Part shown: piece after piece, positions 17,648 to 27,890 of the stretch
How positions within the stretch are numbered: the stretch's first letter is position 1
Layout: the number at the start of each line of letters is the position of its first letter
Origin: Gammaproteobacteria bacterium HGW-Gammaproteobacteria-4
GTDB lineage: Bacteria > Pseudomonadota > Gammaproteobacteria > Xanthomonadales > Xanthomonadaceae
Reading direction: 5' to 3'
DNA length: 64,000 nt
Assembly (NCBI GenBank): GCA_002839995.1
Contig: PGZC01000003.1
Span: 30,167 to 94,166, forward strand
Position numbers and translations under genes: made by a program
Notes under the pieces: model-generated
Seen by the model: only the letters and a program-made list of their open reading frames with translations
Told to the model about the DNA's origin: nothing
Databases searched by the model: none

Positions 17648-18130
17648 TCAGTGCTCGTGTCCGTGCGCACCATGAACGTGGCCGTGCTCGGCTTCCTCGT
17701 CGGTGGCGTCGCGCACTTCGGTGATTTCGACCGCGAAATGCAGGGTCTGGCCGGCGAGCGGATGGTTGCCGTCAACGGTCACTTCATCGCCGGAGATGGC
17801 CGCGATGACCACCGACATCGGCCCCTGGTTGCTGTTGGCCTGAAACTGCATGCCCACTTCCAGGGTATCGACACCCTGAAACGCGGAACGCGGCACCACC
17901 TGGATCAGGCCTTCGTGGCGCACGCCATAGCCTTCTTCCGGCAGGACATCGACGGTGAAACTGTCGCCAACCGTGCGCCCGGTCAGCGCTCGCTCCAGGC
18001 CCGGGACGATGTTGCCGGCACCGTGCAGGTAGGCCAGCGGCTCGCGGCCGGCCGATGAATCGATCACCGCGCCGGCGTCGTCGGTAAGGGTGTAGTGAAA
18101 CGTGGCAACACAACGCTCGGCAATCTGCAT
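17648..18130 (-). CDS. slyD: FKBP-type peptidyl-prolyl isomerase SlyD
   Basis: Cytoplasmic prolyl isomerase, chaperone and nickel-binding protein of 160 residues. The FKBP part (MQIAERCVATFHYTLTDDAG, AYLHGAGNIVPGLERAL) is split by the insert-in-flap domain (LPEEGYGVRHEGLIQVVPRSAF). It ends with a metal-binding His tail, EHGHVHGAHGHEH. ATG 18130 gives the standard N-terminus. SlyD proteins supply nickel to hydrogenase or urease in some species; no such genes are in the window. Confidence 0.94.
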   Translation of the reverse strand: MQIAERCVATFHYTLTDDAGAVIDSSAGREPLAYLHGAGNIVPGLERALTGRTVGDSFTVDVLPEEGYGVRHEGLIQVVPRSAFQGVDTLEVGMQFQANSNQGPMSVVIAAISGDEVTVDGNHPLAGQTLHFAVEITEVRDATDEEAEHGHVHGAHGHEH

Positions 18131-18241
18131 GATATTTCCTTGTAAGGATGCAACGGAGTTCCGGCTGGGTCACCAGCGGAAATGGATGAACAAGCTTAAC
18201 AGGCTGAAACGTGAGGTAAACCCGGGTCTGCAACGAACCAC

Positions 18242-19180
18242 TCAGATCAGGTTGATCTCGCGCAGCCTCTGCGTCAGATAATCGTTCGCGCTGATCGGCT
18301 CGGGATAACGATCCGGGTTTGCCGCGCTGATGCACTGCGCAGGGGTGCGAATTTCGAAATCGGGGTTCGGGTGCAGGAAAAACGGGATCGAGTAACGCGG
18401 CTGCCGCGCCTTGTCGCCGGGCGGGTTGACCACACGATGCGTCGTCGATGGATACACGTGATTGCTCAGTCGCTGCAACATGTCGCCGATGTTGACCACA
18501 ATGGTATCGGCATCGGCGGTATACGGCACCCACTCGCCCTTGCGCGACAGCACCTGCAGGCCCTCGGCGCTGGCGCCAACCAGCAGGGTAATGAGGTTGA
18601 TGTCCTCGTGCGCGCCGGCACGCACGTTCGGCACGTCGCGTGAGGCGATCGGCGGGTAATGGATCGGGCGCAGAATCGAGTTGCCGAGCTGAATCTTGTC
18701 GTCGAAAAAATGTTCGGGCAGATCGATATGCAGGGCCAGCGCGCGCAGCACGCGCGCGCCGAGTTCATCCAGCGCCTGAAACAGGCGGTAGCCGCAATCG
18801 CGAATCCCCGGCACCTCGTCAGGCCACAGATTGGCCGGCATCACCTGCGCGTAGCGATGCTCGCGATCGATCTCGCGGCCAATGTGCCAGAACTCCTTGA
18901 GATCGGGATACTCCGAATCCTTGGCGGTCTCCACACCGAACGCGGTGTAGCCACGCGCGCCGCCGCAACCGGGCAGGTAGTAACGCATTTTGGCATCGTT
19001 GGGCAGTGCAAAAAACTGCTTGAACGCGGCATAGGTGGCTTCGATCAGCGCTGGCGCAATGCCATGACCGCGGATGCCGCAAAAGCCCCACTCCCGATAG
19101 GCGGCGCCCAACTCCGCAACGAATGCAGCACGATCACCATCAAAACGACGTATATCAAGCGTTGGGATACAGGCGGACAC
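18242..19180 (-). CDS. 2-oxoglutarate/Fe(II) oxygenase, isopenicillin N synthase-like family
   Basis: A 312-residue non-heme iron oxygenase. The DIOX_N part (1 to about 110: IPTLDIRRF, YREWGFCGIRGHGI) precedes the double-stranded beta-helix with iron ligands His/Asp in GAHEDINLITLL and His in STTHRVVNP, plus the 2OG-binding RYSIPFF. The substrate is unknown; relatives range from nucleoside to amino-acid hydroxylases. It starts with GTG at 19180, with ggag about 9 nt upstream. It follows glmM on the same strand after 56 bp. Confidence 0.88.
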   Translation of the reverse strand: MSACIPTLDIRRFDGDRAAFVAELGAAYREWGFCGIRGHGIAPALIEATYAAFKQFFALPNDAKMRYYLPGCGGARGYTAFGVETAKDSEYPDLKEFWHIGREIDREHRYAQVMPANLWPDEVPGIRDCGYRLFQALDELGARVLRALALHIDLPEHFFDDKIQLGNSILRPIHYPPIASRDVPNVRAGAHEDINLITLLVGASAEGLQVLSRKGEWVPYTADADTIVVNIGDMLQRLSNHVYPSTTHRVVNPPGDKARQPRYSIPFFLHPNPDFEIRTPAQCISAANPDRYPEPISANDYLTQRLREINLI

Positions 19181-19236
19181 GGAAGCGCACTCCAGACAAA
19201 TGGAAAAAGGAAAGGGAAAACGGACGAACTGACGTT

Positions 19237-20589
19237 TCAGGACGAAGCGACGGCAGCAGCGGCGTGCACACTCGCCGCAAGCCGGTCAACCAGGGATTCC
19301 ACCAGCACCGGGTCGGCACTCTCCACGGTGACCCGCACCACCGGCTCAGTACCCGATGGCCGCAGAAACGCCCGGCCACGGCCGGCGAGTAGCGCCTGTA
19401 CCGCAGCCAGCTCGGCCTGCACCGAAGGCGCCGTGACCGCCTGCGCGTCGCAGCGCACGTTGCGGGTCACCTGCGGCAGCTTGTCGAAACCCGCACAGGC
19501 TTGCGCCAGCGAGGTCTGGTTGCGGATCAGCACGGCGAGCACCTGCAACGCACTGACGATAGCGTCGCCGGTGCTGGCGCGGTCGAGGCACAACAGATGA
19601 CCCGAGGTTTCACCGCCCAGCACGCCGCCGTGCTCGATCAGCAATTGGTGCACGTAGCGATCGCCCACCCGCGCGCGCATGAAGCCGATCTCGCGCTCGG
19701 CCAAAACCTGCTCAAGGCCGTAATTGCTCATCGCCGTGCCCACCACCGGGCCACGCAGGCGACCGCTGGCATGCCAATCGCTGGCCAGAATGTAGAGCAG
19801 ATCGTCGCCATCGCACAGGCGACCATCGGCAGCGATCATCTGCACCCGATCGCCGTCGCCGTCAAAGGCGATGCCGAGGTCGCAGGCGTTGTCGCGTACG
19901 GCCGCGGCCACCGCCTGCATGTGCGTGGAACCCACGCCATTGTTGATGTTCACGCCATCGGGCGCGGCACCGATGGCGATTACCTGCGCGCCGAGTTCGG
20001 AAAACACCGCCGGGCCCACCTGATAATTGGCGCCGTGGGCGCAATCGAGCGCAATGCGAAGACCCTTGAGCGACAGCTCCGGCGGCACGGTCGATTTGCA
20101 GAACTCGATATAACGCGCCGCGGCATCGCGAACACGGGTCGCCTTGCCCAGGCTTTCCGAAGGCTGGGTGAGGAACGCCTGCTCCAGCGCGGCCTCGATC
20201 GCCAACTCCATCGCGTCGTCCAGCTTTTCGCCGTGACCGGAGAAAAACTTGATGCCGTTGTCGTAATGCGGATTGTGCGATGCCGAAATGACCACGCCGG
20301 CATCGGCACGCAAGGTGCGCGCCAGCCAGGCAACCGACGGTGTCGGCATCGGCCCGAGCAGCATCACATCGGTGCCGGACGCGACCAGGCCGGCTTCGAG
20401 CGCCGACTCGAACATGTAGCCGGAAATGCGCGTGTCCTTGCCGATCACCACACTGGGCCGGCGCGACGTTCCGCGGGCCAGCACCTGGCCCAGAGCCCAG
20501 CCGAGCTTGAGCACGAAATCGGCCGAAATCGGGCCTTCACCGACCCGGCCACGGATACCGTCGGTGCCGAAGTAGCGTTTTGCGCTCAT
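19237..20589 (-). CDS. glmM: Phosphoglucosamine mutase GlmM
   Basis: Interconverts glucosamine-6-P and glucosamine-1-P for UDP-GlcNAc and cell-wall synthesis. Its 450 residues match the family length of about 445. FGTDGIRG at 7–14, the phosphoserine signature [16 protein letters not shown] from residue 101, the metal loop DGDGDR, and the sugar and phosphate loops GGETSGH and [11 protein letters not shown] are visible. The ATG at 20589 overlaps the accD stop by 4 bp. Confidence 0.96.
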   Translation of the reverse strand: MSAKRYFGTDGIRGRVGEGPISADFVLKLGWALGQVLARGTSRRPSVVIGKDTRISGYMFESALEAGLVASGTDVMLLGPMPTPSVAWLARTLRADAGVVISASHNPHYDNGIKFFSGHGEKLDDAMELAIEAALEQAFLTQPSESLGKATRVRDAAARYIEFCKSTVPPELSLKGLRIALDCAHGANYQVGPAVFSELGAQVIAIGAAPDGVNINNGVGSTHMQAVAAAVRDNACDLGIAFDGDGDRVQMIAADGRLCDGDDLLYILASDWHASGRLRGPVVGTAMSNYGLEQVLAEREIGFMRARVGDRYVHQLLIEHGGVLGGETSGHLLCLDRASTGDAIVSALQVLAVLIRNQTSLAQACAGFDKLPQVTRNVRCDAQAVTAPSVQAELAAVQALLAGRGRAFLRPSGTEPVVRVTVESADPVLVESLVDRLAASVHAAAAVASS

Positions 20590-21473
20590 GCGTTTTCGCC
20601 GGCCACATCCGCCGCCGGCATCGGTTGCCGCGTCAGCAGCGCAATCAGGGCGGCGAGCCGCTCGCGCATTTCGCGGCGATCCACAATCAGGTCGATCGCG
20701 CCATGCTCGACCAGGAACTCGGAGCGTTGAAACCCTTCGGGCAGGGTTTCGCGCACGGTCTGTTCGATCACGCGCGGGCCGGCAAAACCGATCAACGCTT
20801 TGGGCTCGGCCACATTGATGTCGCCGAGCATGCCCAGACTGGCCGAAACGCCGCCCGTGGTGGGGTGGGTGAGCACCGAAACATAGGGCAGGCCCGCGGC
20901 GCGCAAGCGGCCCAGCGCTGCCGATGTCTTGGCCATCTGCATCAACGAAAACAGGCCTTCCTGCATGCGCGCGCCGCCGGTGGCCGAGAAACACACCAGG
21001 CCGCAGTTGGCGGCCAGTGCGGCTTCCGCGGCGAGGGTAAACCGCTCACCCACCACCGAGCCCATCGAGCCGCCCATGAAGCGGAACTCGAACGCAACCG
21101 CAACCAGCGGCATGCCCTTGAGCCGGCCGCGTACCGCGATCAGGGCATCGCTTTCGCCAACCGCCTTTTGCGACGCCTTGATGCGGTCGGCGTATTTTTT
21201 GCTGTCGCGAAAATGCAGTACGTCGGTCGGGCCCAACTCGGCGCCGATTTCCTGCAAATCACCCTCGTCGAGAAAAAGCGCCAGCCGATCGCGTGCCAGT
21301 ATCGGCATGTGATGGCTACACTTGGGGCAGACGTACAGATTGCGTTCCACTTCGGGGCGGTACAACACCGCGCCACAGCCTTCGCACTTGTCCCACAAGC
21401 CCTCGGGGATCGAGCGTTTGCTGCCGCCATCGGTGCGTATGCGCGCCGGCATCAGTTTGTGCAACCAGCTCAT
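20586..21473 (-). CDS. accD: Acetyl-CoA carboxylase carboxyltransferase subunit beta
   Basis: Carboxyltransferase half of acetyl-CoA carboxylase (malonyl-CoA for fatty acids). It has 295 residues. The N-terminal zinc ribbon has Cys30, Cys33, Cys49 and Cys52. The CT motifs [51 protein letters not shown] and [11 protein letters not shown] follow. Its position downstream of trpA is typical of gammaproteobacteria. Confidence 0.97.
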   Translation of the reverse strand: MSWLHKLMPARIRTDGGSKRSIPEGLWDKCEGCGAVLYRPEVERNLYVCPKCSHHMPILARDRLALFLDEGDLQEIGAELGPTDVLHFRDSKKYADRIKASQKAVGESDALIAVRGRLKGMPLVAVAFEFRFMGGSMGSVVGERFTLAAEAALAANCGLVCFSATGGARMQEGLFSLMQMAKTSAALGRLRAAGLPYVSVLTHPTTGGVSASLGMLGDINVAEPKALIGFAGPRVIEQTVRETLPEGFQRSEFLVEHGAIDLIVDRREMRERLAALIALLTRQPMPAADVAGENA

Positions 21474-21550
21474 GGGCGATCCGCTTTGGGTCGGTCAAAG
21501 GAGTAGTTTAGCCGATCGACGCAGGCCGGGAAAAACCGGCCAGCAACCGC

Positions 21551-22348
21551 TCAGGTGTCCAGCGCCGAGCGCAGCGGCGCCAGAAATGCCTGCGCCGCGG
21601 TCGCCGCACCCGCCACACCGGCATGATCCAACGCGGTGACCAAGGCACTGCCGACCACCACGCCATCGGCAATCGGCGCCAGCGCAGCGGCGCTGGCCGC
21701 ATCCTTGACGCCAAAGCCCACCACCACCGGTACCGTGGCGGTTCGTTGCAACCCGGCAACGCGTTCGGCGACGTCGGCTGGGCGAAGACTGTCGGCGCCG
21801 GTGACGCCGGCAAAACTGACGTAGTACAGGTAACCCTGCGCTTCGCGGGCAATGCGTTCGAGGCGATCGGGCGAGGTGGTGGGAGCAGCGAGCAGCACCA
21901 GCGCCAAGCCATGCCGGTTGAATATCGCGCGGGCGTCGAGCGCCTCTTCCGGCGGCAGATCGACGAGCAGCAGACCATCGACGCCGGCGGCACTGGCCTC
22001 TTGCGCAAAACGTTCGGCGCCGCGCATTTCGATCGGATTGAGATAGCCCATCAGTACCACCGGCGTCTCATTGTCGGTCGCGCGAAAACCTCGCACCGCC
22101 TCCAGCACATAACGAATGCCAGCGCCGCGCGCCAACGCCCGCTCCGAGCTGCGCTGGATCACCGGGCCGTCGGCCATCGGGTCGGAAAACGGCACCCCCA
22201 GTTCGATCAGGTCGGCGCCCGCCGCGACCAACGCATGCATCACCGGCACTGTGCTCTCCAGGCCGGGGTCGCCGGCGGTGAAAAACGGAATCAGCGCCTT
22301 GCGGCGGCTGGCACGAAGTTCGGCAACGCGGGTATCGATACGGTTCAT
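21551..22348 (-). CDS. trpA: Tryptophan synthase alpha subunit
   Basis: Cleaves indole-3-glycerol phosphate and channels indole to TrpB. It is a 265-residue TIM barrel. The catalytic Glu in ADLIELGVPFSDPMADGPVIQ, the Asp in DGLLLVDLPPEE and the phosphate loops VTGAD and VVVGFGV are seen. ATG 22348 follows a 441-bp gap from trpB, unusual because trpB and trpA are normally adjacent; the gap is filled by repeats. Confidence 0.96.
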   Translation of the reverse strand: MNRIDTRVAELRASRRKALIPFFTAGDPGLESTVPVMHALVAAGADLIELGVPFSDPMADGPVIQRSSERALARGAGIRYVLEAVRGFRATDNETPVVLMGYLNPIEMRGAERFAQEASAAGVDGLLLVDLPPEEALDARAIFNRHGLALVLLAAPTTSPDRLERIAREAQGYLYYVSFAGVTGADSLRPADVAERVAGLQRTATVPVVVGFGVKDAASAAALAPIADGVVVGSALVTALDHAGVAGAATAAQAFLAPLRSALDT

Positions 22349-22430
22349 GGGGTGGCTTTTCGAGAATGGGAAGGTGTTGCCGGGAGCGGCGATGGATCAG
22401 GCCAGTGCATTCAAAGCATTGGGTCCGCAA

Positions 22431-22750
22431 AGAACGCAAAAGACGCAAATAGCACAAAGATATCGTCAAAATGGAGCGACATCTCAGCCGCGCACCTTGG
22501 TTCCCTCTCTATGGAAGGTCTGTGAAGCTGTCATTGCGAGGAGCGAGGCGACGTGGCAATCCAGATATGTTCGGAAAAACAAAACACTGGATTGCTTCAC
22601 GCCACGGCCTTCGGCCTCGCGGCTAAAGGCTTGAGCGCTCGCAATGACGGCGGATGGCGGTTGTTCAGGGCTTCCCTATCTTCCTGGCTAATCAAATTGC
22701 TTTTGCTTTCCTTTGCGTCTTTTTTGCGTCTTTTGCGTTATTTGCGGACC
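22431..22750. repeat. Composite palindromic repeat, copy 2, between trpB and trpA
   Basis: The outer left arm gggtccgcaaagaacgcaaa (22431) and outer right arm tttgcgtcttttgcg...tttgcggacc (ending 22750) flank an inner palindrome from cattgcgag (22532) to ctcgcaatg (22646). The architecture matches copy 1 at 712–912 but with the inner core in the opposite orientation. After the core, ttgttcagggcttccc resembles the outer arm of the copy at 35911–36041. The rest of the 441-bp gap (22349–22789) shows nothing else. Confidence 0.85.
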
Positions 22751-22789
22751 GCTTTGCGCCTTTGCTGCACGCGAGCGCAGACCACAGTC

Positions 22790-24004
22790 TCACAAACTGA
22801 TCCCCTCGCGCTTGGCGATGGTGAAGATGTCCTTGTCGCCGCGGCCGGAAAGATTGCACAGGATCAGCGCATCCCTGGGCATCTCGCGCGCCAGCTTCAT
22901 GGCCTGCGCCACCGCGTGACTGGATTCGAGCGCCGGCAGAATACCTTCGGTACGTGCCAGCAGATGAAACGCCTGCATCGCTTCGTCGTCGGTTACCCCG
23001 ACGTAAGTGGCACGGCCGCTGTCCTTCAGGAAGGCATGCTCGGGGCCGACACCCGGGTAATCGAGGCCCGCGGACACGGAATGGGTTTCGGTGATCTGGC
23101 CATCGTCGTCGGCGAGCACGTAAGTGCGATTGCCGTGCAACACGCCCGGGCGACCCGCCAGCAACGATGCCGCGTGGCGACCGGTATCGATGCCGTCACC
23201 GGCCGCTTCTGCGCCCCAGATCGCGACATCGGGATCGTTCAAAAACGCATGGAACAGGCCGATTGCATTGGAACCGCCGCCAACGCAGGCCACCAAGGCA
23301 TCGGGCAGGCGCTCGTAGTCAGCCAGCATCTGCGCCCTCGCCTCACGCCCGACCACAGCGTTGAAATCGCGCACCAGGGTGGGATACGGATGCGGCCCGG
23401 CCACGGTGCCGATGATGTAGAAAGTGTCCTTGACGTTGGTGACCCAGTCGCGCATCGCCTCGTTGAGCGCATCCTTGAGCGTCTTCGAGCCGGATTCGAC
23501 CGGTACCACGGTGGCACCCAGCAACTTCATGCGAAACACATTCGGCGCCTGCCGTTCGACATCGGTAGCGCCCATGTAGACCACGCATTCCAGGCCCAGG
23601 CGCGCGGCGACCGTGGCGCTGGCGACGCCATGCTGACCGGCGCCGGTTTCGGCGATGATGCGGGTTTTGCCCATGCGGCTGGCGAGCATGGCCTGGCCAA
23701 CGGTGTTGTTGATCTTGTGCGCGCCGGTGTGGTTCAGGTCTTCGCGCTTGAGCAAAATGCGCGCGCCGCCCACATGCGCCGACAGCCGCCGCGCTTCGTA
23801 GATCGGGCTGGGCCGGCCGACGTAATGCCGGTATTCATAGGCCAGCTCGGCCTTGAAATCGGGGTCGTCCTTGTAACGCCGATAGGCCGCGTCGAGCTCG
23901 GCCAGCGGCGCCATCAGGGTTTCGCCAACGAAACGCCCACCGTACGGGCCGAAGTGACCGCGCGAATCGGGATAGGCCAGATAATCGGAAATCTGCTCAG
24001 GCAT
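22790..24004 (-). CDS. trpB: Tryptophan synthase beta subunit
   Basis: PLP enzyme condensing indole with serine. It has 404 residues. The N-terminal [16 protein letters not shown] lysine in [26 protein letters not shown], the phosphate loop [21 protein letters not shown] and the terminal [10 protein letters not shown] are present. The catalytic set appears intact. ATG 24004 overlaps the trpF stop by 8 bp. Confidence 0.97.
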   Translation of the reverse strand: MPEQISDYLAYPDSRGHFGPYGGRFVGETLMAPLAELDAAYRRYKDDPDFKAELAYEYRHYVGRPSPIYEARRLSAHVGGARILLKREDLNHTGAHKINNTVGQAMLASRMGKTRIIAETGAGQHGVASATVAARLGLECVVYMGATDVERQAPNVFRMKLLGATVVPVESGSKTLKDALNEAMRDWVTNVKDTFYIIGTVAGPHPYPTLVRDFNAVVGREARAQMLADYERLPDALVACVGGGSNAIGLFHAFLNDPDVAIWGAEAAGDGIDTGRHAASLLAGRPGVLHGNRTYVLADDDGQITETHSVSAGLDYPGVGPEHAFLKDSGRATYVGVTDDEAMQAFHLLARTEGILPALESSHAVAQAMKLAREMPRDALILCNLSGRGDKDIFTIAKREGISL

Positions 24005-24623
24005 GATCGACACGTTGTACCTCTTGCACGAAACGCAACATTTTTTCGCCGTCCTTGATGCCAGGCGAACTCTCGATACCGCTGGAAACATCCACACCCC
24101 ACGGGTGTGTCGCCGCAATCGCGGCGGCGACCGTATCCGGCGCGAGGCCACCGGCCAGCAGCCAGGGACGCGACAACTGCGCCGGCACCTGCGCCCAGTC
24201 GAAGGCTTCGCCAGTACCGCCTGCGGCACCGCTCCGATGGCTGTCGAGCACAAAGCCGGCAGCGCCAGGGTAACGCGCGCAGAACCCCGATGCGTCATCG
24301 ACGCTGCGCATCGGGATCGCGCGCAGATATGGCACATCCCAGCGCTGACACTCGATTTCGGTTTCGCTGCCGTGAAATTGCAGCAAGTGCGGACGCACGG
24401 CACGCAGCACGCGCTCGATCAATTGCGGTTCGTTATCCATGAACAAGGCAACCGTGCTCACCATCGGCGGAAGCGCGGCGCAAATCGCCCGTGCGGTATC
24501 GACATCCAGGCGGCGCTTGCTGGCAGCGGCAAAAATCAGGCCCACCGCATCGACGCCCAACTCGCCGGCCAGACGGGCATCGCCGGGACGGGTGATGCCG
24601 CAGAACTTGATCCGGGTTCTCAT
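23997..24623 (-). CDS. trpF: Phosphoribosylanthranilate isomerase
   Basis: Amadori isomerase of tryptophan synthesis, a 208-residue TIM barrel. The catalytic Cys in [12 protein letters not shown] (about residue 8), Asp in [20 protein letters not shown] and the phosphate loops [10 protein letters not shown] and [15 protein letters not shown] are visible. ATG 24623 overlaps the truA stop by 4 bp. Organisation truA–trpF–trpB is standard for Pseudomonas and Xanthomonas. Confidence 0.96.
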   Translation of the reverse strand: MRTRIKFCGITRPGDARLAGELGVDAVGLIFAAASKRRLDVDTARAICAALPPMVSTVALFMDNEPQLIERVLRAVRPHLLQFHGSETEIECQRWDVPYLRAIPMRSVDDASGFCARYPGAAGFVLDSHRSGAAGGTGEAFDWAQVPAQLSRPWLLAGGLAPDTVAAAIAATHPWGVDVSSGIESSPGIKDGEKMLRFVQEVQRVDHA

Positions 24624-25393
24624 GCGCTGACCTCCTCGGGCAAGCCGAACCGGGCCGGATACAACGGCCCCAGGAAACACAGCCCCGACGCCAGCGCCGT
24701 GGGTCCGGCCAACGTCCGGTCGCGACCAGCCAGCAACTCGGCCAGCCACTGCTCCGGGCATTCGCCGCGACCGATCGGCAACAGGCTGCCAACCAGATTT
24801 CGCACCATGTGATGCAAAAACGCATTGGCGCGAACATCCACAATCACTTCCTCGGCTTCTCGGTAGACGGCAATGTGCTGCATATCGCGGCGTGCATGCG
24901 GTGCTTGGCATTGGGCGGAGCGAAACGCGTTGAAGTCATGCTCGCCCAGAAGCACCTGTGCCGCACGATGCATCGCGTCCGCGTCCAGCGGCAGACGCTC
25001 CCAGGTGAGGTAATCACGACCGATGGATGGCCGAACCGCGCGATTCACGATGCGGTAGCGGTAGCGTCGCGCGATGGCGGAGAAGCGGGCGTGAAACGCG
25101 CGATCTACCGGCACCGCCCAGCGCACGGTTACCGCGTCGGTCATGCGCGCATTGGTTCCCAACACCCAGGCGCGCAACGGACGCTCGCAGGGCGCATCGA
25201 AATGCACCACCTGGCACCGTGCGTGTACGCCCGAATCGGTGCGCCCTGCGCAGGTCACCTCGACCGGGGCATCGGCAACAAACGACAATGCCTGCTCCAG
25301 CGTGAGTTGGACCGTGTTGCCATGCGCAAGCCGCTGCCAACCGAGAAACCCGCTGCCGTCATACTCGACGCCCAGTGCGATGCGATCGCTCAT
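24620..25393 (-). CDS. truA: tRNA pseudouridine(38-40) synthase TruA
   Basis: Modifies the anticodon stem of many tRNAs. It has 257 residues. The catalytic Asp lies in [39 protein letters not shown] and [13 protein letters not shown] match the family. ATG 25393 gives the usual [20 protein letters not shown] start; an in-frame upstream ATG at 25447 would add 18 unusual residues. Confidence 0.95.
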   Translation of the reverse strand: MSDRIALGVEYDGSGFLGWQRLAHGNTVQLTLEQALSFVADAPVEVTCAGRTDSGVHARCQVVHFDAPCERPLRAWVLGTNARMTDAVTVRWAVPVDRAFHARFSAIARRYRYRIVNRAVRPSIGRDYLTWERLPLDADAMHRAAQVLLGEHDFNAFRSAQCQAPHARRDMQHIAVYREAEEVIVDVRANAFLHHMVRNLVGSLLPIGRGECPEQWLAELLAGRDRTLAGPTALASGLCFLGPLYPARFGLPEEVSA

Positions 25394-25459
25394 CGCGCTA
25401 CGCACTGCCCGACCCTGCCCCTGCCACGAAGGCAGAGGCGGTAACACGGAGCCGTCACG

Positions 25460-27742
25460 TCAACGCAGATCGGCAAGCAAACGCTCGGCACGAAGCCGCT
25501 GCGACGGGCTGCCCTCGGTCAGCACCTCGTCCAGCAGCGCGTGTGCTGCCTCATTGTCGCCGATATCGATGTAGGCCTGGGCCAGATCGAGCTTGGTTTC
25601 CGCCGCGTCGCCTTCACCTGCATCATCACCGGCAAGCGCATCGTCGTCGGCATCGGCAAGCGGCACATCGCGCGCGGGGCTGGCATCTGCAGACGCCGTG
25701 GCATCGGTATCGTCCCATGCCGAGGTCGAGGTCGAGACCCGCTCGGCAGGCGCGACATCGAACTCGGTAAGCGCACGCTCGAAATCCACATCGTGGTCGG
25801 GCGGCGAAGCATCCGCGGATTCGACGTTTATGGCGGCATCTTCGGCGGCAAGCCGGGCCAGTTCATCCTCATCGGCCGGGTAATCGCCGGACTGCGCCGC
25901 CGCGATATCGAACAGCGCGTTGTCGGGCATCAGGCTGTTGCCCAAGGCACACGCTTCGCGCCACTGCGGACCGTTGGGATCGAGCACGTGCGGCAACATG
26001 TCGGTGGCGGCATCTTCAAACGCCTCGGCCATATCGTGCGCATGCAGATAACGCAGCAGTGCCAGATGCGCCTCCAGTTGATCCGGGCGCGTAACCACGT
26101 TGGCACGCAACTCGCGCAGGTGCTCGTCATCGACGCCGGACCGAGACTCGACGGCCTCGGCTACGCCGGCCTCAGGACTGGTGCGCAGTGCATTGATGCT
26201 CGCCGCCAGCGAGCCGGCGTCGCTGCCGCGCTTGCGCGGCGTGCCGACCGTAGTGCTGACCTTGGGCTTGCGCCGCAGCAGCAGAAGGCTCAGCAGACCA
26301 ACGAGCAGCACAGCGAAGCCGGCCAGCGCCATCGTCTGCATGTACCAAGGCGTTGCGCCAGACGCAGGCGGCAATTCCGCTGCTGGCGAAGGTGTCGTCC
26401 CGCTACCCGCCGGGATGGGCGTCACAATCGGCTTCGTCTCGACGGCTGCCGCCTCGACACCCGCGGCAGCGGTATCGGCGGCAGCGGCATCGCCATCTGC
26501 GGCCACCGTCGCATCAACGGGTTGTTCGGATGCCGCGCGCTCGGCATCCGCAGTGCGCGCCTGCTCCAACTCGCGCAACCGCTGTTGCAGTGCCGCCAAC
26601 TCGCTGTCCTTGAGCGCAACCAGCTTGGTGTTGCTCTCGCGCAGCTTTTCAAGGTCGGCGACCCGCGAGCGCAATTCCTTGATTTCGCCGTCGCGAGCAG
26701 CGAGATTCTCGCGCGCCTCGCTCAATTCGGCGCGCAACTCGGTGCCCTCACCCGCTGCGCTGGCGCCGGATTGACTGGCACGCGCTTGCGCGCCCGATGG
26801 TGGCACGATGCTGAGGCGGCCGTCCGCTGCCGGCGCGGCACGACCGGGGGCCGCAGCGGTTGCCGAGCGGCTGTCGATCGGCTGCAACTGCGGCTCGCGC
26901 CCACTCTGCCAGGCTTCGGTCTGCTCACGCACGATCGCCGCGGCATCGGATGCGCTCAGCGCAGCCAGCTCATCGCTGCCCGGAATGCGCAAAATGGCGC
27001 CGCGCTTGAGCTGATGGATGTTGCCATTGATGAACGCCGAAGCGTTGGCGCGCAGCAGCGCAACCATCATCTGATTCAGGCCGACACCAGCCGGGCGCAA
27101 GGTGTTGGCGATTTGCGACAGGGTTTGCCCGTTGCCAACCGGCCCGAATTCACCGTTGCTGACCTGCACGGACGCAGCGGACGGCATCGCACTGCCGGCA
27201 ACCGCCGGTGCTGTTGCCGGACGCGATGGCGCAACGGTGCCAGGTGACGGAGCCGGAGCCGGAGCCGGCGGCGATCGGGTTGCCGTGGCGGGCGCGGCGA
27301 CGATACGCGCCGGGCTGATGGGTGCGCGCGCTGAGGGTGCCAGATACGGCGGGTCGAGCAACACGCTGAACTCGCGCACCAGCTTGCCGCTGCCCCAGTC
27401 GGCTTCAAGCAGGAAGCTCACGAACGGATCGTCTACCGGCTTGCTGGTGGAAACCCGGATCACGTTCTCGCCACGCTCGTTGCGGCCGACGCTGAACTCG
27501 AGATTGGCGGCCAGAAACAGGGGCCGATCCAGCCCGACTCGCGCAAACGCCGCAGGCGACGCCAGGGCAACCGTCAACGATTCCAGTTCGCCCGGATTCG
27601 AACTCGCGATCGGGATCTCCGCCAGCAACGGCTGACTCAAGCGGGACTTGACCTCGATCTGGCCCAGACCCAACGCCAGCAATGGCCCGCTGGCCAGAGC
27701 CAGGGATACCGCCAGCGACAGTTGCAGCTTCGATTGTTTCAC
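25460..27742 (-). CDS. fimV: FimV/HubP-type polar landmark protein
   Basis: Inner-membrane and periplasmic organiser of type IV pili and cell poles. The order is: signal peptide (1 to about 25), FimV N-terminal domain (LGQIEVKSRLSQPLLAEIPI), a Pro/Ala linker, LysM (about 190–270, VGNGQTLSQIANTLRPAG), coiled coil (about 340–430), one TM helix (about 470–490, MALAGFAVLLVGLLSLLLL), an acidic cytoplasmic region, and a C-terminal TPR-like FimV motif (LDLAQAYIDIGDNEAAHALLDEVL). Start choice: GTG 27742 has ggag at 7 nt spacing, whereas ATG 27748 lies only 1 nt after it, so GTG is preferred. Length is 760 residues. Confidence 0.9.
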   Translation of the reverse strand: MKQSKLQLSLAVSLALASGPLLALGLGQIEVKSRLSQPLLAEIPIASSNPGELESLTVALASPAAFARVGLDRPLFLAANLEFSVGRNERGENVIRVSTSKPVDDPFVSFLLEADWGSGKLVREFSVLLDPPYLAPSARAPISPARIVAAPATATRSPPAPAPAPSPGTVAPSRPATAPAVAGSAMPSAASVQVSNGEFGPVGNGQTLSQIANTLRPAGVGLNQMMVALLRANASAFINGNIHQLKRGAILRIPGSDELAALSASDAAAIVREQTEAWQSGREPQLQPIDSRSATAAAPGRAAPAADGRLSIVPPSGAQARASQSGASAAGEGTELRAELSEARENLAARDGEIKELRSRVADLEKLRESNTKLVALKDSELAALQQRLRELEQARTADAERAASEQPVDATVAADGDAAAADTAAAGVEAAAVETKPIVTPIPAGSGTTPSPAAELPPASGATPWYMQTMALAGFAVLLVGLLSLLLLRRKPKVSTTVGTPRKRGSDAGSLAASINALRTSPEAGVAEAVESRSGVDDEHLRELRANVVTRPDQLEAHLALLRYLHAHDMAEAFEDAATDMLPHVLDPNGPQWREACALGNSLMPDNALFDIAAAQSGDYPADEDELARLAAEDAAINVESADASPPDHDVDFERALTEFDVAPAERVSTSTSAWDDTDATASADASPARDVPLADADDDALAGDDAGEGDAAETKLDLAQAYIDIGDNEAAHALLDEVLTEGSPSQRLRAERLLADLR

Positions 27743-27890
27743 TTGCATTCTCCCCGATAACCACCTGCATTCGCCCATCGCTGAACGAGCGCCGTCCCTT
27801 GCCGATGCGACAGCCAATTCATGACCAGAACCGCCCTGCGCAACCACGCGACCCCTGCCCGCGACACTATACGTCAACCAGACGCTACGT

